Counted from the first letter of the stretch, positions 18,372-27,987 are shown. The stretch is 64,000 nt of DNA from Bin52 sp965243345 (GCA_965243345.1 CBDEUR010000003.1:2232001-2296000), one strand, 5' to 3'. The notes: generated by a model not told the origin, from the letters alone. Numbers and translations: made by a program.

Positions 18372-18900
18372 TCAGGGGGCGAACGGTGCACCGTGTCGGG
18401 CCTTGCGCCGGCCGGACTGCCAACCGAACTCGTCGAGCCCGGCCTGAAGGTGCTTGCGACGCGGCTCATGGCGGGCGCATCGTCCCCGCCATTGGGGGAT
18501 CGGAACAGATCGTGCAAGTCCTGATGATAGCCATGCGGACATGGATATCACCGACGACACGGGTCTTGTGCCGGTCCGGGGAAATCCCGGGTAACCCGTC
18601 TTGAGGGTTGCTCGCGAGGCTGCGGCGGTTTCGACGATCTGCCAGTGGTCCGCCGCGCCGTACCAGGAGATTCCTGGCCGAACGCAGAGCGCCGGGTGTG
18701 TTTCCATTACCGCGTTCCGGTGCTCCGGTTCCTGCCTTCCGGCAGCCGCGGCCGAGACCCTGCCCGTCGGCGAGCGGATCGTTCCTGATCCGGAAGGCAG
18801 GGCTGACCTCGTCTCCCTCGACCGGACCGGATAACGGGTATTGCTCAAGATCCCCCATCGCAAAACGCTGTGCACGGGTCGCAGACAAGGACCCGGACTT
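18372..18900 (-). mobile_element. Degraded IS1595-family transposase
   Basis: Pieces of an ISXO2-like transposase occur in different minus-strand frames. Near 18,830 one frame gives QYPLSGPVEGDEVSPAFRIR followed by NDPLADG, which corresponds to the VEVDE motif containing a catalytic aspartate; near 18,400 to 18,460 another frame gives RRKHLQAGLDEF, the C-terminal RRKHLQxYLDEF motif of the family. Frameshifts and base changes separate them, so the element is dead. A second copy in the opposite orientation lies at about 20.2 to 20.64 kb. Confidence 0.7.
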
Positions 18901-19195
18901 CAGGTGTTCACGCATGGAAAGGGCACTGGATCCCTGGCCTTTCAAGATGCCATCCGCCGGAGCGAACCGGATTGGCCGGAGTGTCACGTGTCGCCGTCCT
19001 GAACTCGGGAGTGGAGGTTTCACGTGGCAGCGGGGGCCCGTCCTGGCCCTCGTTCACAATGCGTTCATCCTGGGGCGAAACCTGCGCGCATCCTGCCGGG
19101 TTGGCGCAGATGTTCCGGAGATCTGCCCTCGACTGGCAGATGTGTTATGGACCACCGATAGTACATGTACATGGCTCTGAAACGAGGGAAGACCA
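18901..19195. other. Intergenic region upstream of the channel gene
   Basis: No gene is visible. A GAGGGAAG sequence about eight bases before 19196 serves as ribosome binding site for the channel gene. Confidence 0.4.
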
Positions 19196-19912
19196 ATGAA
19201 TATTGCCGACATCGTACAGCGTAGCGACACGAAACCGGGCCGTGTCTTTGATTGGGCCGTCATTGGGCTTATCCTGTTTTCAATCGTCACGCTCTCGATT
19301 GAGACGTTGCCCGGCCTTCCCCAGCCCCTGCGGTCCATACTGGCCATATCCGAGATTCTCGTCATGGGTCTTTTCACTCTCGAATACTGCCTGCGTGTCG
19401 CGACTGCTCCACGCAAGCTCAACTACGTACTCAGCTTCTACGGAATCATCGATTTGCTCGCAATTGTTCCATTCTATCTCTCGCTGGGAGCCGTTGACGC
19501 TCAGACCCTGCGGATCGTGCGGTTGTTCCGCATCATCCGGATCCTGAAACTTACCCGATACAGTCAGGCCATGAACCGGTTTCAGAAAGCAATCGCCCTG
19601 GCAAAGGAAGAGATTGTTCTTTTTTCGGTTGCCACGGCCATTCTGCTTTACCTTGCGGCCTTCGGTATCTACCACTTCGAGCATGCGACGCAGCCGGAGG
19701 CATTTCCTTCCGTCCTGCACAGTCTCTGGTGGGCTACAGCTACGCTCACGACCGTGGGTTACGGCGATATCTATCCTGTCACCGCTGGCGGACGACTGTT
19801 CACGTTCGTCGTCCTGATGTGCGGACTGGGGATCGTTGCGGTCCCCGCCGGTCTCGTGGCCGCGGCGTTGTCCAGAATCCGTCAGAACGAGGACCGGGAG
19901 GAGTTCAGGTAG
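19196..19912 (+). CDS. Voltage-gated potassium channel
   Basis: The 238-residue protein has six membrane segments as in KvAP-type channels. S1 starts near residue 18 (FDWAVIGLILFSIVTLSIET), S3 is FYGIIDLLAIVPFYLSL, and the S4 voltage sensor carries regularly spaced arginines in LRIVRLFRIIRILKLTRY. The pore loop has the potassium selectivity filter TVGYGD near residue 186, followed by the S6 helix. It is shorter than eukaryotic Kv channels and has no cytoplasmic RCK or cyclic-nucleotide domain. The gene is less GC-rich than its neighbours and lies between two IS1595 remnants, so it may have been acquired by transfer. It is monocistronic. Confidence 0.9.
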   Translation: MNIADIVQRSDTKPGRVFDWAVIGLILFSIVTLSIETLPGLPQPLRSILAISEILVMGLFTLEYCLRVATAPRKLNYVLSFYGIIDLLAIVPFYLSLGAVDAQTLRIVRLFRIIRILKLTRYSQAMNRFQKAIALAKEEIVLFSVATAILLYLAAFGIYHFEHATQPEAFPSVLHSLWWATATLTTVGYGDIYPVTAGGRLFTFVVLMCGLGIVAVPAGLVAAALSRIRQNEDREEFR

Positions 19913-20199
19913 CGCACAAGGAAGCAGAGTGTTCCGCGAGCACTTCGGGCGGGATAGCTTCCAGTTGAGTTTCTGATTGGAATTCTATCGCCGCGAAGGG
20001 GTCAGGAGACGAGTTTCACGACAGAGTCCGCAGCCGGGGCGGGTTCGGTCGAGACCGACCAACACGAACGAAACCCGGGTTGGAATTGTCGCAAGTCCAC
20101 GGACCTGACGGGACCTGGCCGCGTCGGAGTCCGGCTTCCCCATTGACAGGCTGTTTTCAGGAACCGGGGGGGTCAAGCCACACCCTGGCCCACAGAATG

Positions 20200-20640
20200 T
20201 CAGTGTGCCGTGGAAGGCACACCGGGACCTGCGCGTGATCGGCAAGACGCCAGGACTGGAACCACGTGCACGGTCGATGTTCCGATAACCGCTTTGCACC
20301 TGGCTCCGGTTCTGGTGTTCAGTCCCATGGCCTCGGGTGTGCCGGGTACGGCAGGCAGCCGTCGGTGACGGCCGGAACGGTGCTGCCCGCCAGCACGCTG
20401 CCACCGACCATCCGGTTGCGTCCCGCCCGTCTGATGGCGACCCGTCCCAACGGGACCCTTGCGCTGCAGCTGCAGAAGCCGCCTGGGACCGGTTCGTACC
20501 GAAGTGCCAGGCTGCCCGCCCCGCACACCGCGCTCCGTGATGGCTGATCCCGAGCGCAATCCGCTGTCAGGCCTGGTGGAAGTCGACGAGGCCAGCCTTC
20601 CCCTCCGGGCCAGGAACGACCCGCCCGCCGGCAGGTGGTC
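20200..20640 (+). mobile_element. Degraded IS1595-family transposase, second copy
   Basis: Plus-strand pieces of the same transposase family are present. WKAHRDLRVIGKTPG near 20,210 corresponds to the LHRDLxVTQKTAW helix-turn-helix motif, and DPERNPLSGLVEVDEASLPL with RARNDPPAG near 20,545 to 20,620 is the VEVDE catalytic region. About 250 unrelated bases lie between the two parts, and no C-terminus is found. It shares the block around VE(V/G)DExS and RNDPxAG with the copy at 18.4 to 18.9 kb, but in the opposite orientation. Confidence 0.65.
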
Positions 20641-21309
20641 AGCGTCGACGAATTCTTCCGCGCCGACCTGACCGGGTCCCGCTGGCCTGGCTCCTTCGGT
20701 CGACCCGCGTTGAGCAAGAGCACGCGGCGGCGGCGATACGCCAGGCTCTCGGTGGACCCCGCGGCGTTTCGGGATTGTGGACGGTGCCGGCCGGCGGACC
20801 CGACACTCCGGAAAACCGACTCCGGGCGTGGTGAGGAGACAAGCGATGGCCATATCCCTTTCCACCGAACCGATCGCCGTCGTGTCCCGTCCGGATCGGT
20901 TGAGCGAGGCATGACTGCCCATGCGAGCGACAGGCTCGATCATTCAGCCGTACCCGGAAGTGACCGTTACCCGAAGGACTTCATTTCCAGGCGGAAACGG
21001 CGGCTCTGATACGCCCTCGGGCACAGGTTCAAACGGGATCGTACCGGGTGGGAGGCCGTCAATGCCCGCATCGTCGTCCACTGGCCAAGGCCAGGATCCG
21101 GCGCCCGTGGCCGGGCCGACGGCTCGAGGTTGCGACCTCGCAGAGGGGCCCGGTGCGTCAACGCATCCGCCGGGGCCTGTGCAGGGGGATCGGGGCAACC
21201 CTGCTCCCCGCCGCGGCAATTGGCGTGGTGCCGCACCGTTGTCGACATAGTTTACACCCATTTGACCCGCTGCTAGCCTTTCTTACGAATCCGGCCTGTT
21301 AGAGGCTCC
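20641..21309. other. Long non-coding stretch before the ABC transporter operon
   Basis: I see no gene. Several open frames exist on both strands but have random, Arg/Pro/Gly-rich composition typical of high-GC non-coding DNA. The last 60 bases should hold the promoter of the ABC operon (AT-richer part around 21,245 to 21,300); no consensus promoter is clear. Confidence 0.4.
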
Positions 21310-22314
21310 ATGGTCGACCCTCCCCTGCTTCGCGTAAGCGACCTCAAGACCCATTTCATGATCAAGGAAGGCGTGGTGCGCGCCGTCGATGGGGTCAGCT
21401 TCACTGTGGAGGCAGGCAAGGTTCTGGGAATCGTCGGCGAATCCGGCTGCGGCAAGAGCATGACCGCGCGATCGATCCTGCGCCTTGTACCGGATCCGCC
21501 CGGGCGTATCGTCGGCGGCGAAATCGAGTTCGACGGTATCGACATCCTCTCGCTGTCGACCCGGGAACTTCAGGCGATCCGCGGTGACCGGATATCGATG
21601 ATCTTTCAGGATCCGATGGTCTCGCTCAACCCGACCATGCGGGTGGGCGACCAGATTGTCGAGGTGCTGACGGTTCACCGCGGGTACGGTGCCAGGGCGG
21701 CGGTCGAGCGCGCGGTCGAACTGTTGCACGCGGTGAACATCCCTGAACCGGAAACCCGTATCCGCGACTATCCGCATCAGTTTTCAGGCGGCATGCGTCA
21801 ACGTGCGATGATCGCCATGGCGCTGGCCTGCGAGCCGAAACTGCTGATCGCCGACGAACCGACGACAGCCCTCGATGTCACCGTGCAGGCGCAGATCCTT
21901 GATCTGCTGCGTGTCATTCGGGAAGAATCCGACACGGCGATCATCCTGATCACCCATGATCTCGGCATGGTGGCGGAAATGGCCGACGACGTCGTGGTGA
22001 TGTATGCAGGCAAGGTGGTCGAGCAGGCCAGTGTCCATGACCTGTTCGACGCGCCGTCCCACCCGTATACCCAAGGCTTGCTGAAGTCTCTGCCCTCGCC
22101 CGAGCATCGGGTCGAGGAGTTGACCCCCATCCGTGGTCAGCCGCCGGATCTGTCCCGTGTGCCGGTCGGGTGCAGCTTCGCGCCGCGATGCGACCACCGC
22201 ATGGACATCTGCAGCCGCGAAGAGGCTCCGTTTCGGGAGCTTGCCAGCGGACACCGCAGCCGGTGCTGGCTGGACCGGGCGCCGGACCTGAGCGCTCCGC
22301 CACCAGCCGGCTAG
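21310..22314 (+). CDS. Peptide-type ABC transporter ATP-binding protein (DppD/OppD)
   Basis: This 334-residue ATPase has Walker A GESGCGKS (near residue 45), the ABC signature FSGGMRQR, Walker B LLIADEPTTALD, and the C-terminal oligopeptide-transporter extension with a cysteine set (GCSFAPRCDHRMDIC) that binds an iron-sulfur cluster in some DppD/OppD proteins. It powers import through the two permeases encoded downstream. It is the first gene of a five-gene importer operon and lies 22 bases before the second ATPase gene. Confidence 0.95.
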   Translation: MVDPPLLRVSDLKTHFMIKEGVVRAVDGVSFTVEAGKVLGIVGESGCGKSMTARSILRLVPDPPGRIVGGEIEFDGIDILSLSTRELQAIRGDRISMIFQDPMVSLNPTMRVGDQIVEVLTVHRGYGARAAVERAVELLHAVNIPEPETRIRDYPHQFSGGMRQRAMIAMALACEPKLLIADEPTTALDVTVQAQILDLLRVIREESDTAIILITHDLGMVAEMADDVVVMYAGKVVEQASVHDLFDAPSHPYTQGLLKSLPSPEHRVEELTPIRGQPPDLSRVPVGCSFAPRCDHRMDICSREEAPFRELASGHRSRCWLDRAPDLSAPPPAG

Positions 22315-22336
22315 GCAGCACGCGCGGGAGATCGAG

Positions 22337-23302
22337 ATGGAAACGCTGCTGTCAGTCCGTGGCTTGACCAAGTTCTTCCCGGTTCGACGCGGCGTTCTGT
22401 TCAGCCGCGTCGCCGCCCATGTTCGCGCGGTTGACGATGTCAGCTTCGATCTCCACAAGGGTGAGATCCTTGGCCTTGTCGGGGAAAGCGGCAGCGGCAA
22501 GACCACCACCGGAAGGCTGATCGTGCGCCTGCTCGAGGCGACCGCCGGCGAGGTCTCCTTCGAGGGGCAGAGCATCCTGGGAATGACCGAGACCGCATTC
22601 CGGCCGTTGCGCCGCGACATGCAGTTCATCTTCCAGGATCCCTATTCCTCGCTCAACCCGCGCCTCACGGTGGGTCACACCATCGCCGAGCCGCTGCGCA
22701 GGCACGGTGTCGCCTCCGGCACCTCGGTGCGCGGCAGGGTCCAGGAGCTCATGGATATCGTCGGGCTGCCGCCCCGGTTCTCCAACCGTTATCCGCATGA
22801 ATTCTCCGGCGGCCAGCGCCAGCGCATCGGTGTCGCAAGGGCACTGGCTCTCAACCCCAAGCTGATTGTCGCCGATGAGCCGGTGAGCGCACTCGACGTC
22901 TCGATCCAGGCTCAGGTGCTGAACCTGCTCCACAGGCTGCGCCGGGATTTCGGCCTCTCCTACCTGTTCATCGCCCACGATCTGAACGTCGTGCAACATC
23001 TCTGCGAACGCATCGCGGTGATGTATCTCGGCAAGCTGGTGGAGGTCGCCGACCGCGACACGCTGTATGCCGAACCGCTGCATCCCTACACGCAAGCCCT
23101 GATCTCCGCGATTCCTGTGCCCAGTCCGCGCGCCAGACGGAACCGGATTATCCTCAAGGGCGAGATCCCCAGCCCGTTGAACCCGCCAGAGGGCTGCTAT
23201 TTCCACCCGCGCTGCCAGGCCCGCATGGACATCTGCAAGCGGGAGCGGCCAGTGATGAGGGAGATAAAGTCAGGACACCATGTGGCCTGTCACTTGCACT
23301 GA
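22337..23302 (+). CDS. Peptide-type ABC transporter ATP-binding protein (DppF/OppF)
   Basis: This 321-residue protein is the partner ATPase. Walker A GESGSGKT, signature FSGGQRQRIG, Walker B KLIVADEPVSALDVS and the D-loop are intact, and the C-terminal GCYFHPRCQARMDICKRERP block is again a cysteine motif of OppF-type subunits. It forms a heterodimer with the DppD-like protein. The start has a GGAGAT sequence a few bases upstream. Confidence 0.95.
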   Translation: METLLSVRGLTKFFPVRRGVLFSRVAAHVRAVDDVSFDLHKGEILGLVGESGSGKTTTGRLIVRLLEATAGEVSFEGQSILGMTETAFRPLRRDMQFIFQDPYSSLNPRLTVGHTIAEPLRRHGVASGTSVRGRVQELMDIVGLPPRFSNRYPHEFSGGQRQRIGVARALALNPKLIVADEPVSALDVSIQAQVLNLLHRLRRDFGLSYLFIAHDLNVVQHLCERIAVMYLGKLVEVADRDTLYAEPLHPYTQALISAIPVPSPRARRNRIILKGEIPSPLNPPEGCYFHPRCQARMDICKRERPVMREIKSGHHVACHLH

Positions 23303-23394
23303 CCTGGGGCGTCGCGCCCGCGACCGCGGGTTGCGCGCGACCCACCAGCAGACCGGGTTTCGATCCGGTAGATACTGTCCAAGGGGAGGATGAG

Positions 23395-24942
23395 ATGAAA
23401 CGACGAGAATTCCTGAAAACAACCGGCGTCGCCGCCGGCGCGCTGTTTGCCGGAGATTTCCTTTTCTCCAGGGTCGTCACGGCGCAGGACAAGACAATCC
23501 TTCAAGTGGCCGTGAGTTCCGACGCCTGGAACCTCGATGTTCGCAGAGGCACGGATGTCACCGGGCTGAACATCTGCAAGCAACTTTACAACGGGCTGAT
23601 GAACTATGACCCGGACGGCAACATGTTTGCCGATCTGGCGGAAGCGGCGCCGGAGCAGCCGGACGACCTGACCTATGTCTTCAAGCTGCGCAAGGGCGTT
23701 CAGTTCCATGGCGGCTTTGGCGAGATGACGGCCGAGGATGTCGTCTATTCCTTCGATACCATTCGTGGGGTCGGCGATCAGAAGGGTACCTTCCTGGCGC
23801 TGTGGCTGCGCCCGCTCGACAAGGCGGAAGCGATCGACAGCCACACCGTCAAGTTCACCATGAAATCGCCCTATGGCGATTTCCTGGACGCCTGCACACT
23901 GTGCAAGATCGTCTGCAAGAAAGCGGCGGAAGAGCGCGGCAAGGACTTCACCCGTCAACCGATCGGCACCGGGCCGTTCGAGTTTGTCGAGTGGGTGAAG
24001 GATGACCACATCACGCTGAAGCGCTTCGACGACTACTTCACCGAAGGCGTGCCCAGCCTCGATGGAGTCTACGTCCAGATCATTCCCGACGATACAGTGA
24101 AGGTCACCAACCTGATCACCGGTCAGGTCGACATGATCAAGGAGATCCCGCCGCGCAACCTGGCGCAGTTGAAGCAGGCGCCAGGCATCGTTGTCGGCCA
24201 GCGTACCGGCACCCAGTGCGAGCAGTTGTACTTCAACTGCGAGGTCGAGCCGTTCAACGACGTCAACGCGCGCCGCGCCGTCTCCTATGCAATCGATCGG
24301 GAGTCGATCGCCGAAAAGGTGTTCTTCGGCATGGCGCAACCGGCCAAGGCGATGCTGACGGAAGAGCAGATGCCCTTGAAGAAGTTCTCCGACGACATGG
24401 TGAACGTCAATTACGACCCGGAGAAGGCCAAGGGCTTCCTCAAGGCCAGCTCGATGCCGGACGGGTTCGAGTTCACCTGCATGACCACCGGCCAGGGCTG
24501 GTTCGTCGAGCAGCTGACGGTGATGCAGGCCAACCTGGCGGAGATCGGCATTACCATGCACATCGAGCCGATGGAAAAGAGCGTGATGTTCGGGAAGATG
24601 CGGGAGGGCGACTATGTCGCCGTGTACGAAGACCTGAACGCCGCCTATTTCGGCTATGGCGCGGCGACGCCGGCGCTGTTCTACACCCCGCCGGAGCGCT
24701 GGCTGAACTGGAAGGACGAACCGGCCCATGCCGCTGACGAACTGTTGAAGAAGTTCGTCACCACGCTCGACGTGAACGAGAGGCAGCTGATCTTCAACCA
24801 GTTCCTGGACATCGTGCTCGACCAGCTGCCCTATACCCAGGTGGTGTTCGTGGACAGCACCGATGCCTGGAAGGACAGCGTCACGGACTACAAGACGTCG
24901 CTGCCGAATGACAGCATGTGGTGGCACACCAAACTCGGCTGA
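23395..24942 (+). CDS. Tat-exported ABC substrate-binding protein, family 5
   Basis: This 515-residue binding protein begins with a twin-arginine signal (MKRREFLKTTGVAAG) and cleavage near VVTAQ, so it is exported folded. The mature part has family 5 (peptide/nickel/opine) features: DLTYVFKLRKGVQFHGG, FGEMTAEDVVYSFD, and RRAVSYAIDRESIAEKVFFG. GGGGAGGATGAG gives its ribosome binding site. Lying between the ATPase and permease genes, it defines the importer's ligand, which may be a peptide, an opine or an N-acyl compound. The zinc deacylase gene at the end of the operon hints at an acylated ligand. Confidence 0.9.
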   Translation: MKRREFLKTTGVAAGALFAGDFLFSRVVTAQDKTILQVAVSSDAWNLDVRRGTDVTGLNICKQLYNGLMNYDPDGNMFADLAEAAPEQPDDLTYVFKLRKGVQFHGGFGEMTAEDVVYSFDTIRGVGDQKGTFLALWLRPLDKAEAIDSHTVKFTMKSPYGDFLDACTLCKIVCKKAAEERGKDFTRQPIGTGPFEFVEWVKDDHITLKRFDDYFTEGVPSLDGVYVQIIPDDTVKVTNLITGQVDMIKEIPPRNLAQLKQAPGIVVGQRTGTQCEQLYFNCEVEPFNDVNARRAVSYAIDRESIAEKVFFGMAQPAKAMLTEEQMPLKKFSDDMVNVNYDPEKAKGFLKASSMPDGFEFTCMTTGQGWFVEQLTVMQANLAEIGITMHIEPMEKSVMFGKMREGDYVAVYEDLNAAYFGYGAATPALFYTPPERWLNWKDEPAHAADELLKKFVTTLDVNERQLIFNQFLDIVLDQLPYTQVVFVDSTDAWKDSVTDYKTSLPNDSMWWHTKLG

Positions 24943-24956
24943 TGCCACTGCGTTCC

Positions 24957-25024
24957 GTCAGCCTGCCGGGAGGCCGCCATGACCGCAACACTGCGGCAGC
25001 GGCCCTCCCGGCACGCAGGCTGAC
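24957..25024 (+). promoter_or_regulatory. Large intercistronic stem-loop after the binding-protein gene
   Basis: GTCAGCCTG followed by CCGGGAGGCCGC pairs with GCGGCCCTCCCGG, a short bulge, and CAGGCTGAC, with about 20 bases in the loop. There is no T-run, so it is not a simple terminator. Such hairpins after binding-protein genes usually protect the upstream mRNA and lower expression of the permeases, so that binding protein is made in excess. Confidence 0.65.
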
Positions 25025-25046
25025 GCCGGGCTGACGGAGGTCCACG

Positions 25047-25994
25047 GTGAGTTTCTGGCAGTATCTGGTCAAACGGCTTCTCCACGCGGTTCCCGTCTTT
25101 ATCGGGATCTCGCTGGTGGTCTTCTCGCTGATCCACCTGATTCCGGGTGATCCTGCGATCGCCGTACTGGGCGAGCAGGCGACCGATGAGGAAGTCAACG
25201 CCCTGCGCGAAGAATGGCACCTGAACGATCCGCTGTGGCAACAGTTTGGAATCTGGCTGCTGAACATCCTTCAGGGCGATCTCGGCCGCTCGCTGCATAC
25301 CAACCAGCCGGTGTCGGAGATCATTGCCAGCCGTTTGCCGGCGACGGCGATCCTGTCGGGCATCGCCATCGTGGTGTCGCTGATGATCGCGATCCCGATC
25401 GGCATCATCTCGGCCCTGAAGCGCAACTCCTGGATCGACCATATTGCCCGCGTCATCGCCATGCTGGGTGTCAGTATCCCGAACTTCTGGCTCGGCATCG
25501 TCTTCATCATCATCTTCGCCGTTCATCTCGGCTGGCTGCCGCCCGGCGGCTATCATTTCTCCAAGGGTTTCTGGGCGGGAATGGAAGGCATGATCCTGCC
25601 GGCGGTTGCCCTCGGCGCGGCCTATGCGGCGATTACAACGCGGATGATGCGCTCCTCCATGCTGGAGGTCCTGCGCCAGGAGTACATCGAGACCGCGCGC
25701 GCCAAGGGCCTGACGGAGCCTCGGGTCATCCGCCTGCACGCTGTCAAGAACGCGATCATCCCGACCATTACGGTGATCGGCATGCAGATCGGCTACCTGT
25801 TGAGCGGCGCCGTGCTGACCGAGACAATTTTCTTCATGCCCGGAGTCGGACGCGAACTGATCACCGCGCTCTCGAAGCGGGACTTCCCGATCATCCAGGG
25901 GTTGATCCTGTTCTTTGCCCTGGTCTTCGTCGTGACCAGCATCATCGTTGACCTGAGCTATGCCTTTTTCAATCCCAAGATCGAATACAGTTGA
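25047..25994 (+). CDS. Peptide-type ABC transporter permease (DppB)
   Basis: This 315-residue permease has six hydrophobic segments and the DppB/OppB pattern: N-terminal helix LLHAVPVFIGISLVVFSLIH, the LIPGDPAI loop, LNDPLWQQFGIWLLN, and the EAA motif region EYIETARAKGLTEPRVI that contacts the ATPase. It forms a heterodimer with the DppC-like protein. A TGACGGAGGT site precedes the GTG start. It is separated from the binding-protein gene by the stem-loop. Confidence 0.95.
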   Translation: MSFWQYLVKRLLHAVPVFIGISLVVFSLIHLIPGDPAIAVLGEQATDEEVNALREEWHLNDPLWQQFGIWLLNILQGDLGRSLHTNQPVSEIIASRLPATAILSGIAIVVSLMIAIPIGIISALKRNSWIDHIARVIAMLGVSIPNFWLGIVFIIIFAVHLGWLPPGGYHFSKGFWAGMEGMILPAVALGAAYAAITTRMMRSSMLEVLRQEYIETARAKGLTEPRVIRLHAVKNAIIPTITVIGMQIGYLLSGAVLTETIFFMPGVGRELITALSKRDFPIIQGLILFFALVFVVTSIIVDLSYAFFNPKIEYS

Positions 25995-26011
25995 GGCGGG
26001 GAGGCGAAGAC

Positions 26012-26911
26012 ATGGCAACACCCGATCTCGCTGACTCCGTTATCGTCGAGGACAGTCAGCCGCGGCGCGGCCAGTTCCGTCTTTTCGTCGACGCCTTTAT
26101 CGCCAACCGGCTGGCGGTGCTCGGGCTGGTGCTGGTGCTGATCGCGGTCTTTGCCGGAGTGACCGCCGACTGGATCGCACCACAGGATCCGAATGCCCAG
26201 AACCTGGCTCGCCGGCTCGAACCGCCGAGCGCCGACTATCTGCTTGGCACCGATCAGTATGGTCGCGATCTGCTCAGCCGCATCCTGCATGGCACCCAGG
26301 TGTCCCTGGCTGTCGGCTTCTTCAGCATCGTCATCGCGGCCGGTTTCGGCGTGCTGTTCGGCGGCATTGCCGGCTATCTGGGTGGCATCATCGACGATAT
26401 CGTGATGCGGATCATGGACGTCTTTCTGGCGTTCCCGGCACTGATCCTGGCGATCGGCATCCTCGCTGTGCTGGGGCCGAGCGTCGGTAATGTCATCACC
26501 GTGATCGCTGTCGTCTCGATTCCCCAGATTGCGCGGGTCACCCGTTCGGCGGTACTGACCCAGAAGGAGGAGGAGTATGTCCAGGCGGCGCGGGTGATCG
26601 GCCTGCCGGTCCATGTCCGCCTGTTCAAGCATGTGCTGCTGAACTGTCTGGCACCGATCACGGTGCAGGCGACACTGTTGGTCGCCTGGGCAATCCTGAC
26701 GGAGACCGCGCTCAGCTTTCTCGGTCTCGGTGTTCGGCCGCCGACCCCGACCTGGGGTACCATCCTTTTTGAAGGCAAGGACTACATCCTGCTCAACATC
26801 TGGTGGATGAGCCTGTTTCCCGGTATCGCCATCATGTTGACCATGCTGGGCCTCAACTTCCTGGGTGACGGCCTGCGCGACGCTCTCGACCCGAAGGTAC
26901 GGACCGACTGA
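26012..26911 (+). CDS. Peptide-type ABC transporter permease (DppC)
   Basis: This 299-residue permease has the DppC/OppC layout: an N-terminal helix after FRLFVDAFIANRLAV, a periplasmic loop with LLGTDQYGRDLLSRILHGTQ, and the EAA motif EYVQAARVIGLPVHVRLF. ATG 26012 follows GGGGAGGCGAA, so I prefer it to an earlier in-frame start. It completes the transporter. Confidence 0.95.
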   Translation: MATPDLADSVIVEDSQPRRGQFRLFVDAFIANRLAVLGLVLVLIAVFAGVTADWIAPQDPNAQNLARRLEPPSADYLLGTDQYGRDLLSRILHGTQVSLAVGFFSIVIAAGFGVLFGGIAGYLGGIIDDIVMRIMDVFLAFPALILAIGILAVLGPSVGNVITVIAVVSIPQIARVTRSAVLTQKEEEYVQAARVIGLPVHVRLFKHVLLNCLAPITVQATLLVAWAILTETALSFLGLGVRPPTPTWGTILFEGKDYILLNIWWMSLFPGIAIMLTMLGLNFLGDGLRDALDPKVRTD

Positions 26912-26957
26912 CCCGCGGTCCCGTTGGCACCCTACCGACCCCATCCGGAGAACGGGC

Positions 26958-27980
26958 ATGGTCAGCAAGCCTTCCCGCCTGTCCACGCGCATCGATTTCG
27001 ACGCTGACGGCAAGCAGTTCGGCTATCTGCAACTGCCCCACTCGGTGCATCGCTCGGCGTATGGCTGGCTGCCGGTACCGATCGCCTGCGTCAGGAACGG
27101 GGATGGGCCAACGGTGCTGCTGCTCTCCGGCGTGCATGGGGACGAGTACGAGGGCCAGATCACCCTGTCGAAACTGATCGGCGACCTGGAGCCGGCGGCG
27201 GTGTCGGGCCGCATCATCCTGTTGCCCATGGCCAATTTCCCTGCCGGGAAAGCCGGCCTGCGCACCTCCCCGATCGACGGGCTGAACCTGAACCGGGTGT
27301 TTCCGGGCGATTCCGACGGCACACCAACACCGGCGCTGGCCCACTACATCGACAGCGTGCTGATGCCCATGGCCGACTATCTCATTGATCTGCATTCGGG
27401 CGGCAGTTCGCTGATGTACCTCCCGACCGCGATCCTGGGCGGAGCGCAGATGACGGCGGAGGTGCGGCAAACCAGGTTGGAACTTGGCCGGGTGTTCGGA
27501 GCCCCGTACAGCTTCCTCTTTCCCGACGGTCAGGGCGGCAACGCCACGACCTCGGCCTCTGCGGCCAGTCACGGAGTCATCTCGATCGGCACGGAGATGG
27601 GGGGAAGCGGAACGGTAACGCCGGATTGTCTGCGCATCTGTGAAGGTGGCGTGCGCCGGGTGCTGCGCCATCTCGGCGTCTGGCGCGGTGCGATCAGTGC
27701 GGATGAAGCGCCGGCGGTGGAAAGCCGGATGCTGACCGCGCCGTCATGGGAGTACTTCGTCTATGCGCCCGATGACGGCCTGTTCGAACCCCGGGTCGAA
27801 CTCGGGGACGAGGTCGAGGCCGGCCAGCTGGCCGGCTACATGCATGAGCCGGCGACTCCCGGCCGGGCGCCGGCTCCCGTCCACTTCGAAGCTGGCGGTG
27901 TCGTCATCTGCAAGCGCATTCCCGGTCGCACGGAACGCGGCGACTGCCTGTTCCATCTCGGCATCGACCTGCAAGACTGA
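26958..27980 (+). CDS. Succinylglutamate desuccinylase/aspartoacylase family zinc deacylase
   Basis: This 340-residue metallohydrolase has the M14-like AspA/AstE pattern: VLLLSGVHGDEYEGQ with the first His and Glu zinc ligands, NLNRVFPGD, YLIDLHSGGS with the third ligand, and GTEMGGSG with the likely catalytic glutamate. The family removes acyl groups from amino acids and includes the DoeB deacetylase of ectoine degradation. The start lies 46 bases after the last permease gene, and a CCGGAG site precedes it, so it is probably the last gene of the importer operon. I infer that it deacylates the imported compound. Confidence 0.85.
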   Translation: MVSKPSRLSTRIDFDADGKQFGYLQLPHSVHRSAYGWLPVPIACVRNGDGPTVLLLSGVHGDEYEGQITLSKLIGDLEPAAVSGRIILLPMANFPAGKAGLRTSPIDGLNLNRVFPGDSDGTPTPALAHYIDSVLMPMADYLIDLHSGGSSLMYLPTAILGGAQMTAEVRQTRLELGRVFGAPYSFLFPDGQGGNATTSASAASHGVISIGTEMGGSGTVTPDCLRICEGGVRRVLRHLGVWRGAISADEAPAVESRMLTAPSWEYFVYAPDDGLFEPRVELGDEVEAGQLAGYMHEPATPGRAPAPVHFEAGGVVICKRIPGRTERGDCLFHLGIDLQD

Positions 27981-27987
27981 CCCCTCC

